From: JBKPNJ01 sp963695705
GTDB lineage: Bacteria > Actinomycetota > Actinomycetes > Propionibacteriales > Nocardioidaceae
DNA length: 64,000 nt
Direction: 5' to 3'
Assembly (NCBI GenBank): GCA_963695705.1
Contig: CAVOHB010000009.1
Coordinates: 1 to 64,000 of the forward strand
This document shows, in pieces, positions 48,990 through 57,249 of the stretch. Each line of letters starts with the position of its first letter. Within the stretch, counting starts at the first letter, position 1. The translations under genes and the position numbers were made by a program. The notes below the pieces were generated by a model that worked only from the letters and a program-made list of their open reading frames with translations, was not told the DNA's origin and made no database searches.

Positions 48990-49089
48990 GACGCGGACGG
49001 AACCTGCCTCAGCGGCACCGGCATTCCGGCGGCATTGACGGGTTCTGCCATCCGCGTCGATAACCCGGCCCTTCCGAACCGGGGGACCC

Positions 49090-50172
49090 ATGCGCGTCGA
49101 CCTATTTGACTTCGATCTGCCGCCGGATCGCATCGCTCTGCGTCCGGCGGAGCCCCGGGATGCCGCGCGCCTGCTCATCGTCCCGTCCGACGGCCCCCTC
49201 GACCAGCTGCAGGTGCGGGACCTGCCCGACCTCCTCGCGCCCGGGGATCTGCTCGTCCTGAACGATACCAAGGTCATCCCGTCCCGGCTCCATGGGTCCC
49301 GCGAACGCGTCGGGGTGACGGCTCGTGTCGAAATCATGTTGCACAAGCGGGAAGGCGCCGATAGTTGGCGGGCCTTCGCCCGTCCTGCCCGAAAGCTCGG
49401 CATCGGCGACCGCGTCCGCTTCGGCAAAGGCGGCCCGGCCGGCTCCGTGGAACTCGAAGCCGTCGTCGAGACGAAAGGCGAGGGCGGGGATGTCCTGCTC
49501 CGCTTCCAGGCCTCGGGCCCGGGTCTCGACGAGGCGATCGCCCGTATCGGCGAGTTGCCGCTGCCGCCGTATATCGCCGGAAAGCGCCCGACCGACGCGC
49601 AGGATGCGGTCGACTACCAGACGATCTATGCCCGGGACAAGGGAGCCGTCGCCGCGCCGACCGCGGGACTCCATTTTACGGAAAACCTGTTCCGCCGCCT
49701 CGACGAACGGGGCGTCGAACGCCACTTCGTGACCCTGCATGTCGGTGCGGGAACCTTTCTTCCGGTCAAGGCGGACGACACCGACGATCACCACATGCAT
49801 GCCGAATGGGGGACGGTCGGTGCGGATGCGGCGCAGGCGATCAATGCGGCGCGTGCAAGGGGTCGGCGGATCGTCGCGGTGGGCACGACATCCTTACGGA
49901 TTCTCGAAAGCGCCGCCGGCCCGGATGGGACCATCGCGCCCTTTCAGGGCGACACGGCCATCTTCATCACCCCGGGCTACCGGTTCAGGGCCGTGGACAT
50001 CCTCCTGACCAATTTTCATCTCCCGCGCTCGACACTGTTCATGCTCGTTTCCGCCTTTGCGGGCCTTGAACGCATGCGGCAGGCCTATGACACGGCTCTC
50101 GCGAGCGGCTACCGCTTCTACTCGTACGGCGATGCGTGCCTGCTGTATCGCCGATGCGCCGGCGCGCCATGA
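49090..50172 (+). CDS. queA: tRNA preQ1(34) S-adenosylmethionine ribosyltransferase-isomerase
   Basis: 360 aa, intact. It transfers and rearranges the ribose of S-adenosylmethionine onto preQ1 in tRNA, making epoxyqueuosine. Conserved stretches: MRVDLFDFDLPPDRIALRPA, LLVLNDTKVIPSRL, ELPLPPYI, YQTIYARDKGAVAAPTAGLH, TLHVGAGTFLPVK and ILLTNFHLPRSTLFMLVSAF. It is followed by tgt, the enzyme that supplies its substrate, after a 118-nt gap holding two copies of a repeat. Confidence 0.95.
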   Translation: MRVDLFDFDLPPDRIALRPAEPRDAARLLIVPSDGPLDQLQVRDLPDLLAPGDLLVLNDTKVIPSRLHGSRERVGVTARVEIMLHKREGADSWRAFARPARKLGIGDRVRFGKGGPAGSVELEAVVETKGEGGDVLLRFQASGPGLDEAIARIGELPLPPYIAGKRPTDAQDAVDYQTIYARDKGAVAAPTAGLHFTENLFRRLDERGVERHFVTLHVGAGTFLPVKADDTDDHHMHAEWGTVGADAAQAINAARARGRRIVAVGTTSLRILESAAGPDGTIAPFQGDTAIFITPGYRFRAVDILLTNFHLPRSTLFMLVSAFAGLERMRQAYDTALASGYRFYSYGDACLLYRRCAGAP

Positions 50173-50186
50173 GCGGCGGGTCGCGT

Positions 50187-50275
50187 GGTGAACCGGTATC
50201 CACTCCACCGGAAAATGCAGCTCTCCTTGCCGCATTTGTCTCAGGTGAACCGGTATCCACTTCACCGGAAAATGC
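50187..50275. repeat. Tandem pair of a 32-bp dispersed palindromic repeat
   Basis: Two copies, 50187-50218 and 50244-50275, are identical apart from one base. Each starts GGTGAACCGGTATCCACT and ends CACCGGAAAATGC, with GGTGAA/TTCACC arms. A third, diverged copy lies in the opposite orientation for its first half at 62210-62242. Sitting between queA and tgt, the pair probably forms RNA hairpins between the two genes. It looks like a genome-wide dispersed repeat. Confidence 0.8.
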
Positions 50276-50290
50276 TCTAAAGGACCAGCC

Positions 50291-51475
50291 ATGAGCACCG
50301 ACCAGTTCACCTTCACGGTCGGCCGGACCGACGGTTCGGCAAGGACGGGCGAGATCCGCATGCCGCGCGGCGTGATCCGCACCCCCGCTTTCATGCCTGT
50401 CGGCACCGCCGCCACCGTCAAGGCGATGTATCCCGACCAGGTCAAGGCGCTCGGAGCCGACGTCGTCCTCGGCAACACCTATCATCTCATGCTGCGCCCG
50501 GGCGCCGAGCGCGTTGCGGCCCTCGGCGGACTGCACAAGTTCATGAACTGGCCGTATCCGATCCTCACCGATTCCGGCGGCTTTCAGGTCATGTCGCTCG
50601 CCGCCCTTCGCAAGATCGACGAGACCGGCGTGACCTTCCAGTCCCACATCGACGGCTCAACCCACGTCCTGACCCCGGAGCGGTCTATCGAGATCCAGGG
50701 ACTGCTCGGATCCGACATCCAGATGCAGCTCGACGAATGCGTCCGGCTGCCCTGCTCGGACGATACGGCCGCAAAGGCCATGCACCTGTCCCTGCGCTGG
50801 GCCGAACGGTGCCGCATCGCGTTCGGAGAACAGCCCGGCCGGGCGATGTTCGGGATCGTCCAGGGAGCGGCTGTCGAGGGATTGCGGGTGGAGAGCGCCC
50901 GCGAGCTCGCCGCGCTCGATCTCAAGGGTTACGCCATCGGTGGGCTGGCGGTCGGTGAACCGCAGGACGTCATGCTGCGCATGATCGAGGTCGTCGAACC
51001 GCATATGCCGGTCCAGAAGCCACGCTATCTCATGGGCGTGGGCACGCCGGACGACATCGTGGAGGCGGTTCGCCGGGGCGTGGACATGTTCGACTGCGTG
51101 ATGCCCACGCGGGCAGGGCGGCATGGGCAGGTCTTCACCCGATACGGCCGCATGAACATGCGCAACGCCAGACATGCGGACGACCTCCGCCCGCTCGATG
51201 CCGAATCGAAGTGCGCGGCCGCGAACACATACTCGCGGGCCTATCTCCATCACCTTGTGCGATCCAATGAGATCCTGGGCATGATGCTGCTGACCTGGAA
51301 CAACCTCGCCTATTACCAGGATCTCATGGCCGGGCTGCGCAAGGCCATCACCGAGGGCCGCTTCGAGGACTATGTCGGCGAGGTGAAGGAAAACTGGGCC
51401 AAGGGCGAGAGGGACGGCCTGGCCGAGCCGCTCCCGGAGCACCAGGACAACACCGCTAGCGGCGGTGAGGATTGA
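50291..51475 (+). CDS. tgt: Queuine tRNA-ribosyltransferase with degenerate zinc site
   Basis: 394 aa, intact. It exchanges guanine 34 for preQ1 in tRNA. The general-base Asp lies in LTDSGGFQVMSLAALR and the nucleophilic Asp in FDCVMPTRAGRHGQVFTRYG; GLAVGEPQDVM and YLMGVGTPDDIVEAV are conserved. The zinc site of E. coli (CxCxxC plus His) is largely gone: SKCAAANTYSRAYLHH keeps one of three Cys and LLTWNNLAYY has Asn for the His. This may be a lineage feature. The gene ends 20 nt inside the convergent SGNH-like gene. Confidence 0.92.
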   Translation: MSTDQFTFTVGRTDGSARTGEIRMPRGVIRTPAFMPVGTAATVKAMYPDQVKALGADVVLGNTYHLMLRPGAERVAALGGLHKFMNWPYPILTDSGGFQVMSLAALRKIDETGVTFQSHIDGSTHVLTPERSIEIQGLLGSDIQMQLDECVRLPCSDDTAAKAMHLSLRWAERCRIAFGEQPGRAMFGIVQGAAVEGLRVESARELAALDLKGYAIGGLAVGEPQDVMLRMIEVVEPHMPVQKPRYLMGVGTPDDIVEAVRRGVDMFDCVMPTRAGRHGQVFTRYGRMNMRNARHADDLRPLDAESKCAAANTYSRAYLHHLVRSNEILGMMLLTWNNLAYYQDLMAGLRKAITEGRFEDYVGEVKENWAKGERDGLAEPLPEHQDNTASGGED

Positions 51476-52520
51476 GCACCTTGTAGAAGCCGTCGGAAGC
51501 GTCCTGCCCGGTCGAGCGGGCCGTGCCCAGGGCGTCGACGATGCGTTGCGCGATCCCGATCCGGTAATGCAGCGGGTCCCAGTAATTGGCATCCTCGGTC
51601 GTCACGAGGGAGGCTCTCTGGAAATCGACCACGAGGCGACCGTGCGTTCGCGCGATGGCCGCGATCTGCGCCTTGCAGGCAGCCTCGATCGCGGCTTCCC
51701 GGGTGCCGGCGACCGGCTGCGCGCGAACGTGATTGGGCGGAAAGATCAGCGTCACGGATGCCGTCGCCGGAACGGATGCGATGACTGTTTCCAGCCATCG
51801 CAGCGCCGGAAAGACCAGCTGCCGCTCTTCGTTCGGACCCATGCGGTACGGCCGCGGTGGCGGATCGGCCCTCAGCCACTGGTTAAGATGATAGCGCGCA
51901 CGGGCGAGGTCGTAGGTCCCGTCTTCGGGCACGAAGATCTCGTAGCCGTTGTCCGGGATGCGCGCAGGCATGAACCCGAGCCGATTCAGCGCCACACGCC
52001 CGGCGATCTCCAGGGCGGTCAGGTTGAGGAGTTCCGGATAGTCGTTGAAGGGTTGATCGTCATAAAGCCAGGGTGGAAAGGCACGAAAGGTCAGCCTCTT
52101 CCGGTCCGCATCGCTCTCGCACCATGTCGGGTCGATTCCGAACACCAGGGCGCTCGGGGAAGGCACTTTGCGCAAGAAGAGTTCGGCGATCTGAACCTGC
52201 TCCCACGGCGTTGCCGCGTTCATGCCGAGATTCATGAACCGGCCGCCGAGGACCTGGCCCAGGCGGGCAGGATCGAGAAGCCGGATCGTGGACGTGCCGA
52301 ACACGGCGGAATCATACTTCCCCCCGCGGATCAGCTGCGGATACATGAAGCGCTGATTCAGATCCATGAGAGGCGAGGGCGTGCGGCCCGGCGCCGCCCG
52401 GATACCGAATGGATCCATCAACCAGATGAACGCGAACAGGACCGCCGTCAGCCCGAGGGCTGTCACGGCGAAGCCCTCGGCGAAACGCCGCCAGGCCCTA
52501 TCGTCGGCGCGGTCGATCAT
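51456..52520 (-). CDS. Membrane-anchored SGNH-like protein (AlgJ/DltD style)
   Basis: 354 aa with one N-terminal membrane helix (FAVTALGLTAVLFAFIWLMD) and a large outside domain. FGTSTIRLLDP resembles the Ser block, MNLGMNAATPWEQV the Gly/Asn block, and YWDPLHYRIGIAQRI the D-x-x-H block of SGNH hydrolases and acyltransferases. Proteins of this type O-acetylate or deacetylate exported glycans. No polysaccharide genes are near. Assignment is by motif shape only. Confidence 0.55.
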   Translation of the reverse strand: MIDRADDRAWRRFAEGFAVTALGLTAVLFAFIWLMDPFGIRAAPGRTPSPLMDLNQRFMYPQLIRGGKYDSAVFGTSTIRLLDPARLGQVLGGRFMNLGMNAATPWEQVQIAELFLRKVPSPSALVFGIDPTWCESDADRKRLTFRAFPPWLYDDQPFNDYPELLNLTALEIAGRVALNRLGFMPARIPDNGYEIFVPEDGTYDLARARYHLNQWLRADPPPRPYRMGPNEERQLVFPALRWLETVIASVPATASVTLIFPPNHVRAQPVAGTREAAIEAACKAQIAAIARTHGRLVVDFQRASLVTTEDANYWDPLHYRIGIAQRIVDALGTARSTGQDASDGFYKVLNPHRR

Positions 52521-52900
52521 CCCGCGTGATCGCGGCTGACGCGGCCGATGTCAACCGATCGGTGGTCCAGCCCGTGCCCACGAGAGCCCTCTTGGTGGCC
52601 CGCGATGGCCCGGGTCCCCCGGGCGGGCGTCGGGCCGGGGGATTGGGCACCGGCAGACGCCCGCGCGATGGTTCGACCTGCCCCTCGACCTGCCCCTCGA
52701 CCTGCCCGTGGTCCGGCGAAGCCTGCATTCGAACGCCAACAGGCGAGAGGCGGGTCGAACCCACCAGGAGAGCCTGCGTCCCGCCTTGCGGACGAGGAGT
52801 CCGAGGTCGGGTGGCCGCCGGAGCGAGGGTCGGGACAGCGCAGCTCCATCCTTTTTGATTGACCCGTCACCGGTAAGACCCTATCTCGACACCACCCTCC
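52521..52900. other. Intergenic region with a 12-bp tandem repeat
   Basis: 380 nt without a supported gene, upstream of tRNA-Lys. The unit CGACCTGCCCCT is repeated 2.8 times at 52674-52707. Open frames here are low-complexity by-products of the GC-rich repeat. Confidence 0.5.
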
Positions 52901-52976
52901 GAGCGCGTAGCTCAGCCGGTAGAGCATCTGACTTTTAATCAGAGGGTCCTGGGTTCGAGTCCCAGCGCGCTCACCA
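52901..52976 (+). tRNA. tRNA-Lys (anticodon TTT)
   Basis: Acceptor GAGCGCG pairs with CGCGCTC, followed by A and an encoded CCA. D arm AGCTCAGCCGGTAGAGC, anticodon arm CTGAC-TTTTAAT-CAG type loop with anticodon TTT, and T arm CTGGGTTCGAGTCCCAG are all standard. The DNA that follows is accessory, so this tRNA may mark an island boundary, although I see no integrase. Confidence 0.95.
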
Positions 52977-53294
52977 ATCTTTTCAACGACTTAAGTCACC
53001 CCGATTGGAGTTCTGCTTCCCAGGTAAGTCGTTTGGAAAGCGTCTGGAAAGCATGGGCCGGTTTGCGCCAGACGATTTGAATCTTGGGTTACCACCGATC
53101 GAAGGCACCATAGAACACCCCAGCCTCGCAATTGCACGGGCCCGATTGGCACTTTCCTCGTGCGCAATGGGGGCGGACCAGTCCGCCATGGCCGGCACGA
53201 GGTGGGGGCGTTCGGGTCAGTGGACGAGGCCGGTCTGGCGCTCGAGGTTCTGGCCCCGGGTCGAGCGGCGGCGGTGCTACGTCACCGGGCACGA

Positions 53295-53484
53295 TGTTCA
53301 GACTAGACGATCCGGAGGTCGAAGCCCGGGCGCGGGAACTGCTGCGCGAGACTGTCGGCGATCGGCCTGGTACCCGGATCTGCGGCCCGAGGCCCGAGCG
53401 GAGCGTATCGAGCGGGACGTGGACCTCATCGGGCGGATGATGGCGCCGGCAGTTCGCGAGCGCCTCGGGGAGGAGTGGGCGTGA
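53295..53484 (+). pseudogene. Small protein gene with a frameshift; paralogue at 61514
   Basis: ATG 53295 reads MFRLDDPEVEARARELLRET and then VGDR. After a shift near 53370 the other frame continues WYPDLRPEARAERIERDVDL, IGRMMAPAVRERLGEEWA to 53484. The second half matches a fragment at 61514 (ADRIERDVNNMWRMMAAAAR). Highly charged and helical; family unknown. Two copies flanking the accessory region suggest a small gene family of this genome. Confidence 0.4.
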
Positions 53485-53513
53485 TGGTCTCATTTCGCTC
53501 CAACCCACGGCGT

Positions 53514-53975
53514 TCACCGCACTTCGAAGATCGCCTCCACCGAGCAGGCGAAGTTCATCGGCCCGATCGTGCCCACCGCGAACCGCGCATGACGGCCCGC
53601 CTCCCCCATGATCTCGACCATCAGGTCCGACACTCCATTCGCAACCTGCGGCTGGGACTGGAACTCTGGCGCCGAGTTCACGAATATTCCCAGCTTCACG
53701 CAGCGCACGATCCGGTCCAGGTCGCCATCCAGCGCCAACTTCAACTGAGCCAGAATGTTAAGCCCACAAAGCCGCGTTGCCGCCTGGCCCTGCTCCAGGG
53801 ACAAATCCTCCCCCACCCGGCCGTTATAGGGCCGCTCGGTCCCGAGCAAGGGCGGTTGCCCTGCCACGAACGCTAAACCCGCGGCGATCACGACCGGCTG
53901 AAAACTCGCAAACGGCGGCGCCACCGGCGGCAGTCTCAACCCGAGCTCCTCCAGGCGTGCTTCGATCCGGCTCAT
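53514..53975 (-). CDS. RidA/YjgF-family protein
   Basis: ATG 53975 (MSRIEARLEELGLRLPPVAP) gives 153 aa. FQPVVIAAGLAFVAGQPPLL, GEDLSLEQGQAATRLCGLNI, LDRIVRCVKLGIFVNSAPEF and GRHARFAVGTIGPMNFACSV match the longer RidA-like subgroup (about 150 aa), which includes enamine/imine deaminase relatives. The canonical RidA arginine is not obvious, so it may bind rather than hydrolyse. It is divergent from the WGR gene. Intact. Confidence 0.8.
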   Translation of the reverse strand: MSRIEARLEELGLRLPPVAPPFASFQPVVIAAGLAFVAGQPPLLGTERPYNGRVGEDLSLEQGQAATRLCGLNILAQLKLALDGDLDRIVRCVKLGIFVNSAPEFQSQPQVANGVSDLMVEIMGEAGRHARFAVGTIGPMNFACSVEAIFEVR

Positions 53976-54069
53976 GCAACCATCCCCTTTTTCGGTCGTC
54001 GGATCGAAGCACAGCTTGAACGGCGGGAAAATCACAACCGGTGCGATATCGTGCTTGATCGGGGCGTCC

Positions 54070-54510
54070 GTGGATAGCCGCTCCCCCGTTCAGCAGATCC
54101 TGGTGCTCCGTCGGATCGATCCCGACCGGCACGTGGCGCGGTTCTATTCCCTGATGATCGAGCGGGATCTGTTCGGCGCCATCACCCTTGTGCGCAGCTT
54201 GGGCCGGATCGGAACAGCGTGTCCCGCGGGGACCGGCTGTCGGGAGAGGGTCGAGGCGTCCATCCTCGACATCCTGAACCGAAGCTCGAGGCGCTTGGAG
54301 CGCCCTGGCACTGACAGTCCTGGTCTGCGGGGATCCTGCGGATGCCATCTCGGCAGGATGCACACGAACGACTTCTGTGACCACGGGTGGCTGGTCGCCA
54401 TGTGGGCCTCGGAGGAGGCTGCCAAGGCGCACGTCACGAGACTGGTGAGGGCCTTCGGAAGAATCCATGTCGACCCCAGCCTACCGGCCCTGCTGCCGGC
54501 GGACGCGTGA
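54070..54510 (+). CDS. WGR-domain protein
   Basis: GTG 54070 opens VDSRSPVQQILVLRRIDPDR and HVARFYSLMIERDLFGAITL, then VRSLGRIGT: the WGR domain, a nucleic-acid-binding module also found in PARPs. After GRIGT the normal short tail (SEEAA...RLVRA) reappears only near the end as ASEEAAKAHVTRLVRAFGRI. The roughly 60 residues between look non-native (Arg/Cys-rich), perhaps a pair of compensating indels. In methylobacteria such stand-alone WGR proteins of about 90-150 aa are common. Function unknown. Confidence 0.5.
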   Translation: MDSRSPVQQILVLRRIDPDRHVARFYSLMIERDLFGAITLVRSLGRIGTACPAGTGCRERVEASILDILNRSSRRLERPGTDSPGLRGSCGCHLGRMHTNDFCDHGWLVAMWASEEAAKAHVTRLVRAFGRIHVDPSLPALLPADA

Positions 54511-54600
54511 ATTCCTATTGCCGTCTTCGGGAAAGGAGAAGCCTCATCTGGACGAAGAATCTTCTCAATTTACCCCTATCGGGGAAGTTTTGATCGCAAT

Positions 54601-54831
54601 TTACGGTATTGACAGCACAAATCGCGCAGATTTGGCTGAACTCTTCTCTCTTAGTTGACGCTTTGTACCGGCAAAGCTAATTTTTCCCTTGAAGGGCTTT
54701 GACGAGACCGGTTGTGCCGTTGCACGCTGTCTCTCGGCCTCTGTGAGGGCAAAGGTGATGACGAGCAAGCTCGAGCCCACACCTAAAAGCGGGAGAGCCC
54801 ACGCGAAGCAACCGATCGCAGCGCACGTCAT
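54601..54831 (-). CDS. Possible small membrane protein (76 aa)
   Basis: ATG 54831 follows CGGAGTGG on the minus strand. One N-terminal hydrophobic helix (AAIGCFAWALPLLGVGSSLL and VITFAL) precedes a strongly basic tail (KPFKGKISFAGTKRQLREKS). No family was recognised. It is divergent from the AraC-type gene. The ribosome site and helix are the only support. Confidence 0.4.
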   Translation of the reverse strand: MTCAAIGCFAWALPLLGVGSSLLVITFALTEAERQRATAQPVSSKPFKGKISFAGTKRQLREKSSAKSARFVLSIP

Positions 54832-54884
54832 CCACTCCGATCAATCAGCAGCGAACGCTTCCACCGGGCTACATTCATCTTGGG

Positions 54885-55901
54885 GTGGCCAAGGAGATCG
54901 TGCCGATTCTGCAGGATTTCGGCCTGGCGCCCGATCCCGTGATCCGGGAGGCCGGGCTCGATCCGGCCCTGTTCGAGGATGGAGCCAGCGTCATCCCCCA
55001 TGCCGCCCTGGGTCGCCTGCTCACCCTGTGCGTCACCCGCACCCACTGCCCGCATTTCGGGCTGCTGGTCGGCCAGCGCGCCACCATCCTGTCGCTGGGC
55101 ATGGTCGGGCGCCTGATGCAGCATTCCCAAACCGTGGGCGAGGCCATCCGCGCCCTGGTGGCCAACCTGAGCATTCAGAACCGCGGCTCCGTCCCCTCCC
55201 TCACCATGGTCGAGGACATGGCCCTGTTCACCTTCTCGGTCTACCAGGCCGAGGCCGAGAGCGCCGACCAGATCTCGGATGGCTCGCTTGCCGTTACCGT
55301 GAACGCCATCCGCGCCCTGTGCGGGGCGCAGTGGAGCCCCACCGAGGTGCTGCTGCCCCGCAGGGTGCCCGCGGATGCCCGCCCCTATCGTCGCCACTTC
55401 CGCGCTCCGGTGCGGTTCAACGAGGAAAGCGCCGTCATCGTCTTTCCGGCCCGCGATCTGGACCTGCGGGTGGCGGGTGCCGATCCCATGGTGCGGGCTC
55501 TCCTGGAGGAGCGCATCGAGCACCTGAAGGGCCGGCAGGGCAACGCGTTCTCCGACGACATCCGGCGCTTGCTGCGCACCCAGATGACCGGCAGCTCCTG
55601 CTCGGCGGAGGAGATCGCGGGTCTTCTGGCCATGCATCGGCGGACCCTGACCCGCCGGCTGAAGGATGGGGGCACGGGATACCGGGCGATCTTGAGCGAG
55701 ATCCGGTTCGAGATCGCCCGGCAATTGCTGGGCGACACGAAGGTGCCGCTGGGCCAGATTGCGGCGGCGCTGGGCTATACCGAGGCCGGCGCCTTCACCC
55801 GGGCCTTCCGGCGCTGGGCCGGCCAGACCCCGGGCGCCTGGAGAAACGCTCATGGGGTGAATGGCCACGATAGGGGTGAAACGCTCCTGCTTCCGAACTA
55901 A
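54885..55901 (+). CDS. AraC-family transcriptional regulator with arabinose-binding-like N-domain
   Basis: GTG 54885 (MAKEIVPILQDFGLAPDPVI) gives 338 aa. The preceding codons (LPPGYIHLG) still look coding, so the true start may be slightly upstream and out of frame. The N-terminal domain is of the Arabinose_bd type (IREAGLDPALFEDGASVIPH). The C-terminal double helix-turn-helix is complete: SAEEIAGLLAMHRRTLTRRL and ILSEIRFEIARQLLGDTKVP, then LGQIAAALGYTEAGAFTRAF and RRWAGQTPGAWR. Its 3' end converges on the nitrile hydratase cluster. Confidence 0.85.
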   Translation: MAKEIVPILQDFGLAPDPVIREAGLDPALFEDGASVIPHAALGRLLTLCVTRTHCPHFGLLVGQRATILSLGMVGRLMQHSQTVGEAIRALVANLSIQNRGSVPSLTMVEDMALFTFSVYQAEAESADQISDGSLAVTVNAIRALCGAQWSPTEVLLPRRVPADARPYRRHFRAPVRFNEESAVIVFPARDLDLRVAGADPMVRALLEERIEHLKGRQGNAFSDDIRRLLRTQMTGSSCSAEEIAGLLAMHRRTLTRRLKDGGTGYRAILSEIRFEIARQLLGDTKVPLGQIAAALGYTEAGAFTRAFRRWAGQTPGAWRNAHGVNGHDRGETLLLPN

Positions 55902-55930
55902 ACACTTAGGTCAGGCCAGGACCGACACGG

Positions 55931-56225
55931 TCACGGGCCGATACTATTCCGGAAGCCTCGTTGTTCTGGTCCCGGACATTCTAGCGGCCCTGCGATGAGG
56001 AAGCGCCACTGCCCTCGACCGATCACGAAGATCTCCGAGAACGGCAGATGCAGAACGACCTTGCCTGCTTCATTCTCGACCTCTAGGCCGTGGTTCCCGT
56101 GGATCCTCCCCTCGCGCGGCAAAGACACCTTCGAGATCTTGGGAAGCGCGCAAGGCTTCGCTGCAGGCCGTCTCGACACTCGGGAAGTCGTTGCCGCGCA
56201 TGACCTCATGGTTCGCAGAGCCGCG
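55931..56225 (-). pseudogene. DUF6894-like remnant fused to the nitrile hydratase accessory frame
   Basis: Two frames together give RGNDFPSVETACSEALRASQ, then GRIHGNHGLEVENEAGKVVL and HLPFSEIFVIG. This is the pattern of DUF6894 proteins (acidic start, ACREAL-type helix, VxDExGKVVFxxxxS ending) that are numerous in methylobacteria. The 5' part with the YFFDVHDG start is missing, and the first half runs on from the accessory-protein frame. It is probably the product of a deletion plus an indel near 56110. Confidence 0.45.
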
Positions 56226-56621
56226 GAGGGTATCGTTCTCGAGCAGGATCGGCTGCCCATGCGGGGTTGCGTGTGCCGCGCGGTCCCAGGCGCCACGGCG
56301 CTCCGCCAGCGCTTGCCTCGTTGTGATACCCTTGTCACTGACCAACTGCTCGATCGCGGTCAGCCAGTGCTGATAGTAAGTCGAACCGTCGTCGCACTCC
56401 TCCGCCGCTTGAGCGTGCTTGATCGCAGCCGAAAGTGTGGCGGCCCATTCCGCCCAGGTAAACAGGCCCTGCTCGTATAATGCCAACGTCATCGCAAATG
56501 CTTGAGCCTCCCAAGGCTCGCGGAAGATAGGCTCTCCATCATCTCCGCGAGGGATCGGAGCGAACTCGGCGGCGGCGCGAACAATCGCCTCATGCTGGCT
56601 CAAGATAGCTCTCCCATGCAT
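56070..56621 (-). CDS. Nitrile hydratase accessory (activator) protein
   Basis: Starts at ATG 56621 inside the end of the beta gene (or TTG 56603). The core PIFREPWEAQAFAMTLALYE, QGLFTWAEWAATLSAAIKHA, DDGSTYYQHWLTAIEQLV and AHATPHGQPILL matches the beta-like accessory proteins (P14K/NHase activator) that deliver cobalt to the alpha subunit by subunit swapping. The normal protein ends soon after GQPILLEND. Here about 55 extra residues continue into a DUF6894-like fragment to 56070, suggesting deletion or stop loss. Third gene of the leftward nitrile hydratase operon. Confidence 0.75.
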   Translation of the reverse strand: MHGRAILSQHEAIVRAAAEFAPIPRGDDGEPIFREPWEAQAFAMTLALYEQGLFTWAEWAATLSAAIKHAQAAEECDDGSTYYQHWLTAIEQLVSDKGITTRQALAERRGAWDRAAHATPHGQPILLENDTLRGSANHEVMRGNDFPSVETACSEALRASQDLEGVFAARGEDPREPRPRGRE

Positions 56622-57249
56622 CAATGGAAACGGTGAGGCTCGCATCCGCCTCCTGCCCCCAGATCTCCCGGCCCGAGAAGCAGACAGTATAGAGCCATTG
56701 CGGTCGCTCGCCGTCGCCCCCCGCATTCGCGTCCGGAAACACGTAGGTGCCATGGACCAGTTCCACGACCCCGATCCTGCCACGAGCGTAGCGCGGCAGG
56801 CGCGTGTGGCCTCTGGGGTGGCTATTGCGCGCGCGGACCGCGTCTCCAACTGCAAACCGTGGCGGTTGCTCGATCGGGCGCTCAGCCGGGCCGCCGCGAG
56901 CCAGCACTGCCGGCACATCCTCCGCCTTCAGCATCCGCTTGATCGGCGCAGGCTCCACAAGGGATTCGCCGCGCCTCAGTTCAGTCTCGGAGACGAGACC
57001 TGCCGCAACCACCAGCTTCTCGAGGCCCTTGGTCCAGATTTCGTAGTAGCTCGAGGTGAGATACTCAGCAGGCGGCAACGTCTCGCGGGCGTGCCGGCTC
57101 ATGTCGATGTTCCAGCTGCCGGTAGCGCCCATCGCCAGGGTCAGGCCAAAGGCCCGTCGCTCCCACTCAGCATGGAACCAGGGCTCATCCTGCTCGATGC
57201 CGATTGGGCCAAAGCCCATCATACCGCCGAGGTCCTGGCCGCCATTCAT
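56590..57249 (-). CDS. nthB: Nitrile hydratase beta subunit
   Basis: 219 aa, intact. MNGGQDLGGMMGFGPIGIEQ, WERRAFGLTLAMG, SYYEIWTKGLEKLVVAAGLV, FAVGDAVRARNSHPRGHTRL and the final SH3-like fold (GRIGVVELVHGTYVFPDANA, WLYTVCFSGREIWG) are diagnostic. The beta subunit shapes the active site and contributes conserved arginines near the metal. It overlaps nthA by 4 nt (ATGA), so translation is coupled. Confidence 0.92.
   Translation of the reverse strand: MNGGQDLGGMMGFGPIGIEQDEPWFHAEWERRAFGLTLAMGATGSWNIDMSRHARETLPPAEYLTSSYYEIWTKGLEKLVVAAGLVSETELRRGESLVEPAPIKRMLKAEDVPAVLARGGPAERPIEQPPRFAVGDAVRARNSHPRGHTRLPRYARGRIGVVELVHGTYVFPDANAGGDGERPQWLYTVCFSGREIWGQEADASLTVSIDAWESYLEPA

Noticed and set aside
52980..53294. 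Integrase remnant next to tRNA-Lys
   Set aside because: I looked for integrase motifs on both strands after the tRNA and found none; only an accessory-type gene content suggests an island.
54689..55873. Plus-strand frame overlapping the AraC-type gene
   Set aside because: It is Pro/Gly/Arg shadow text; the neighbouring frame has both AraC helix-turn-helix motifs.
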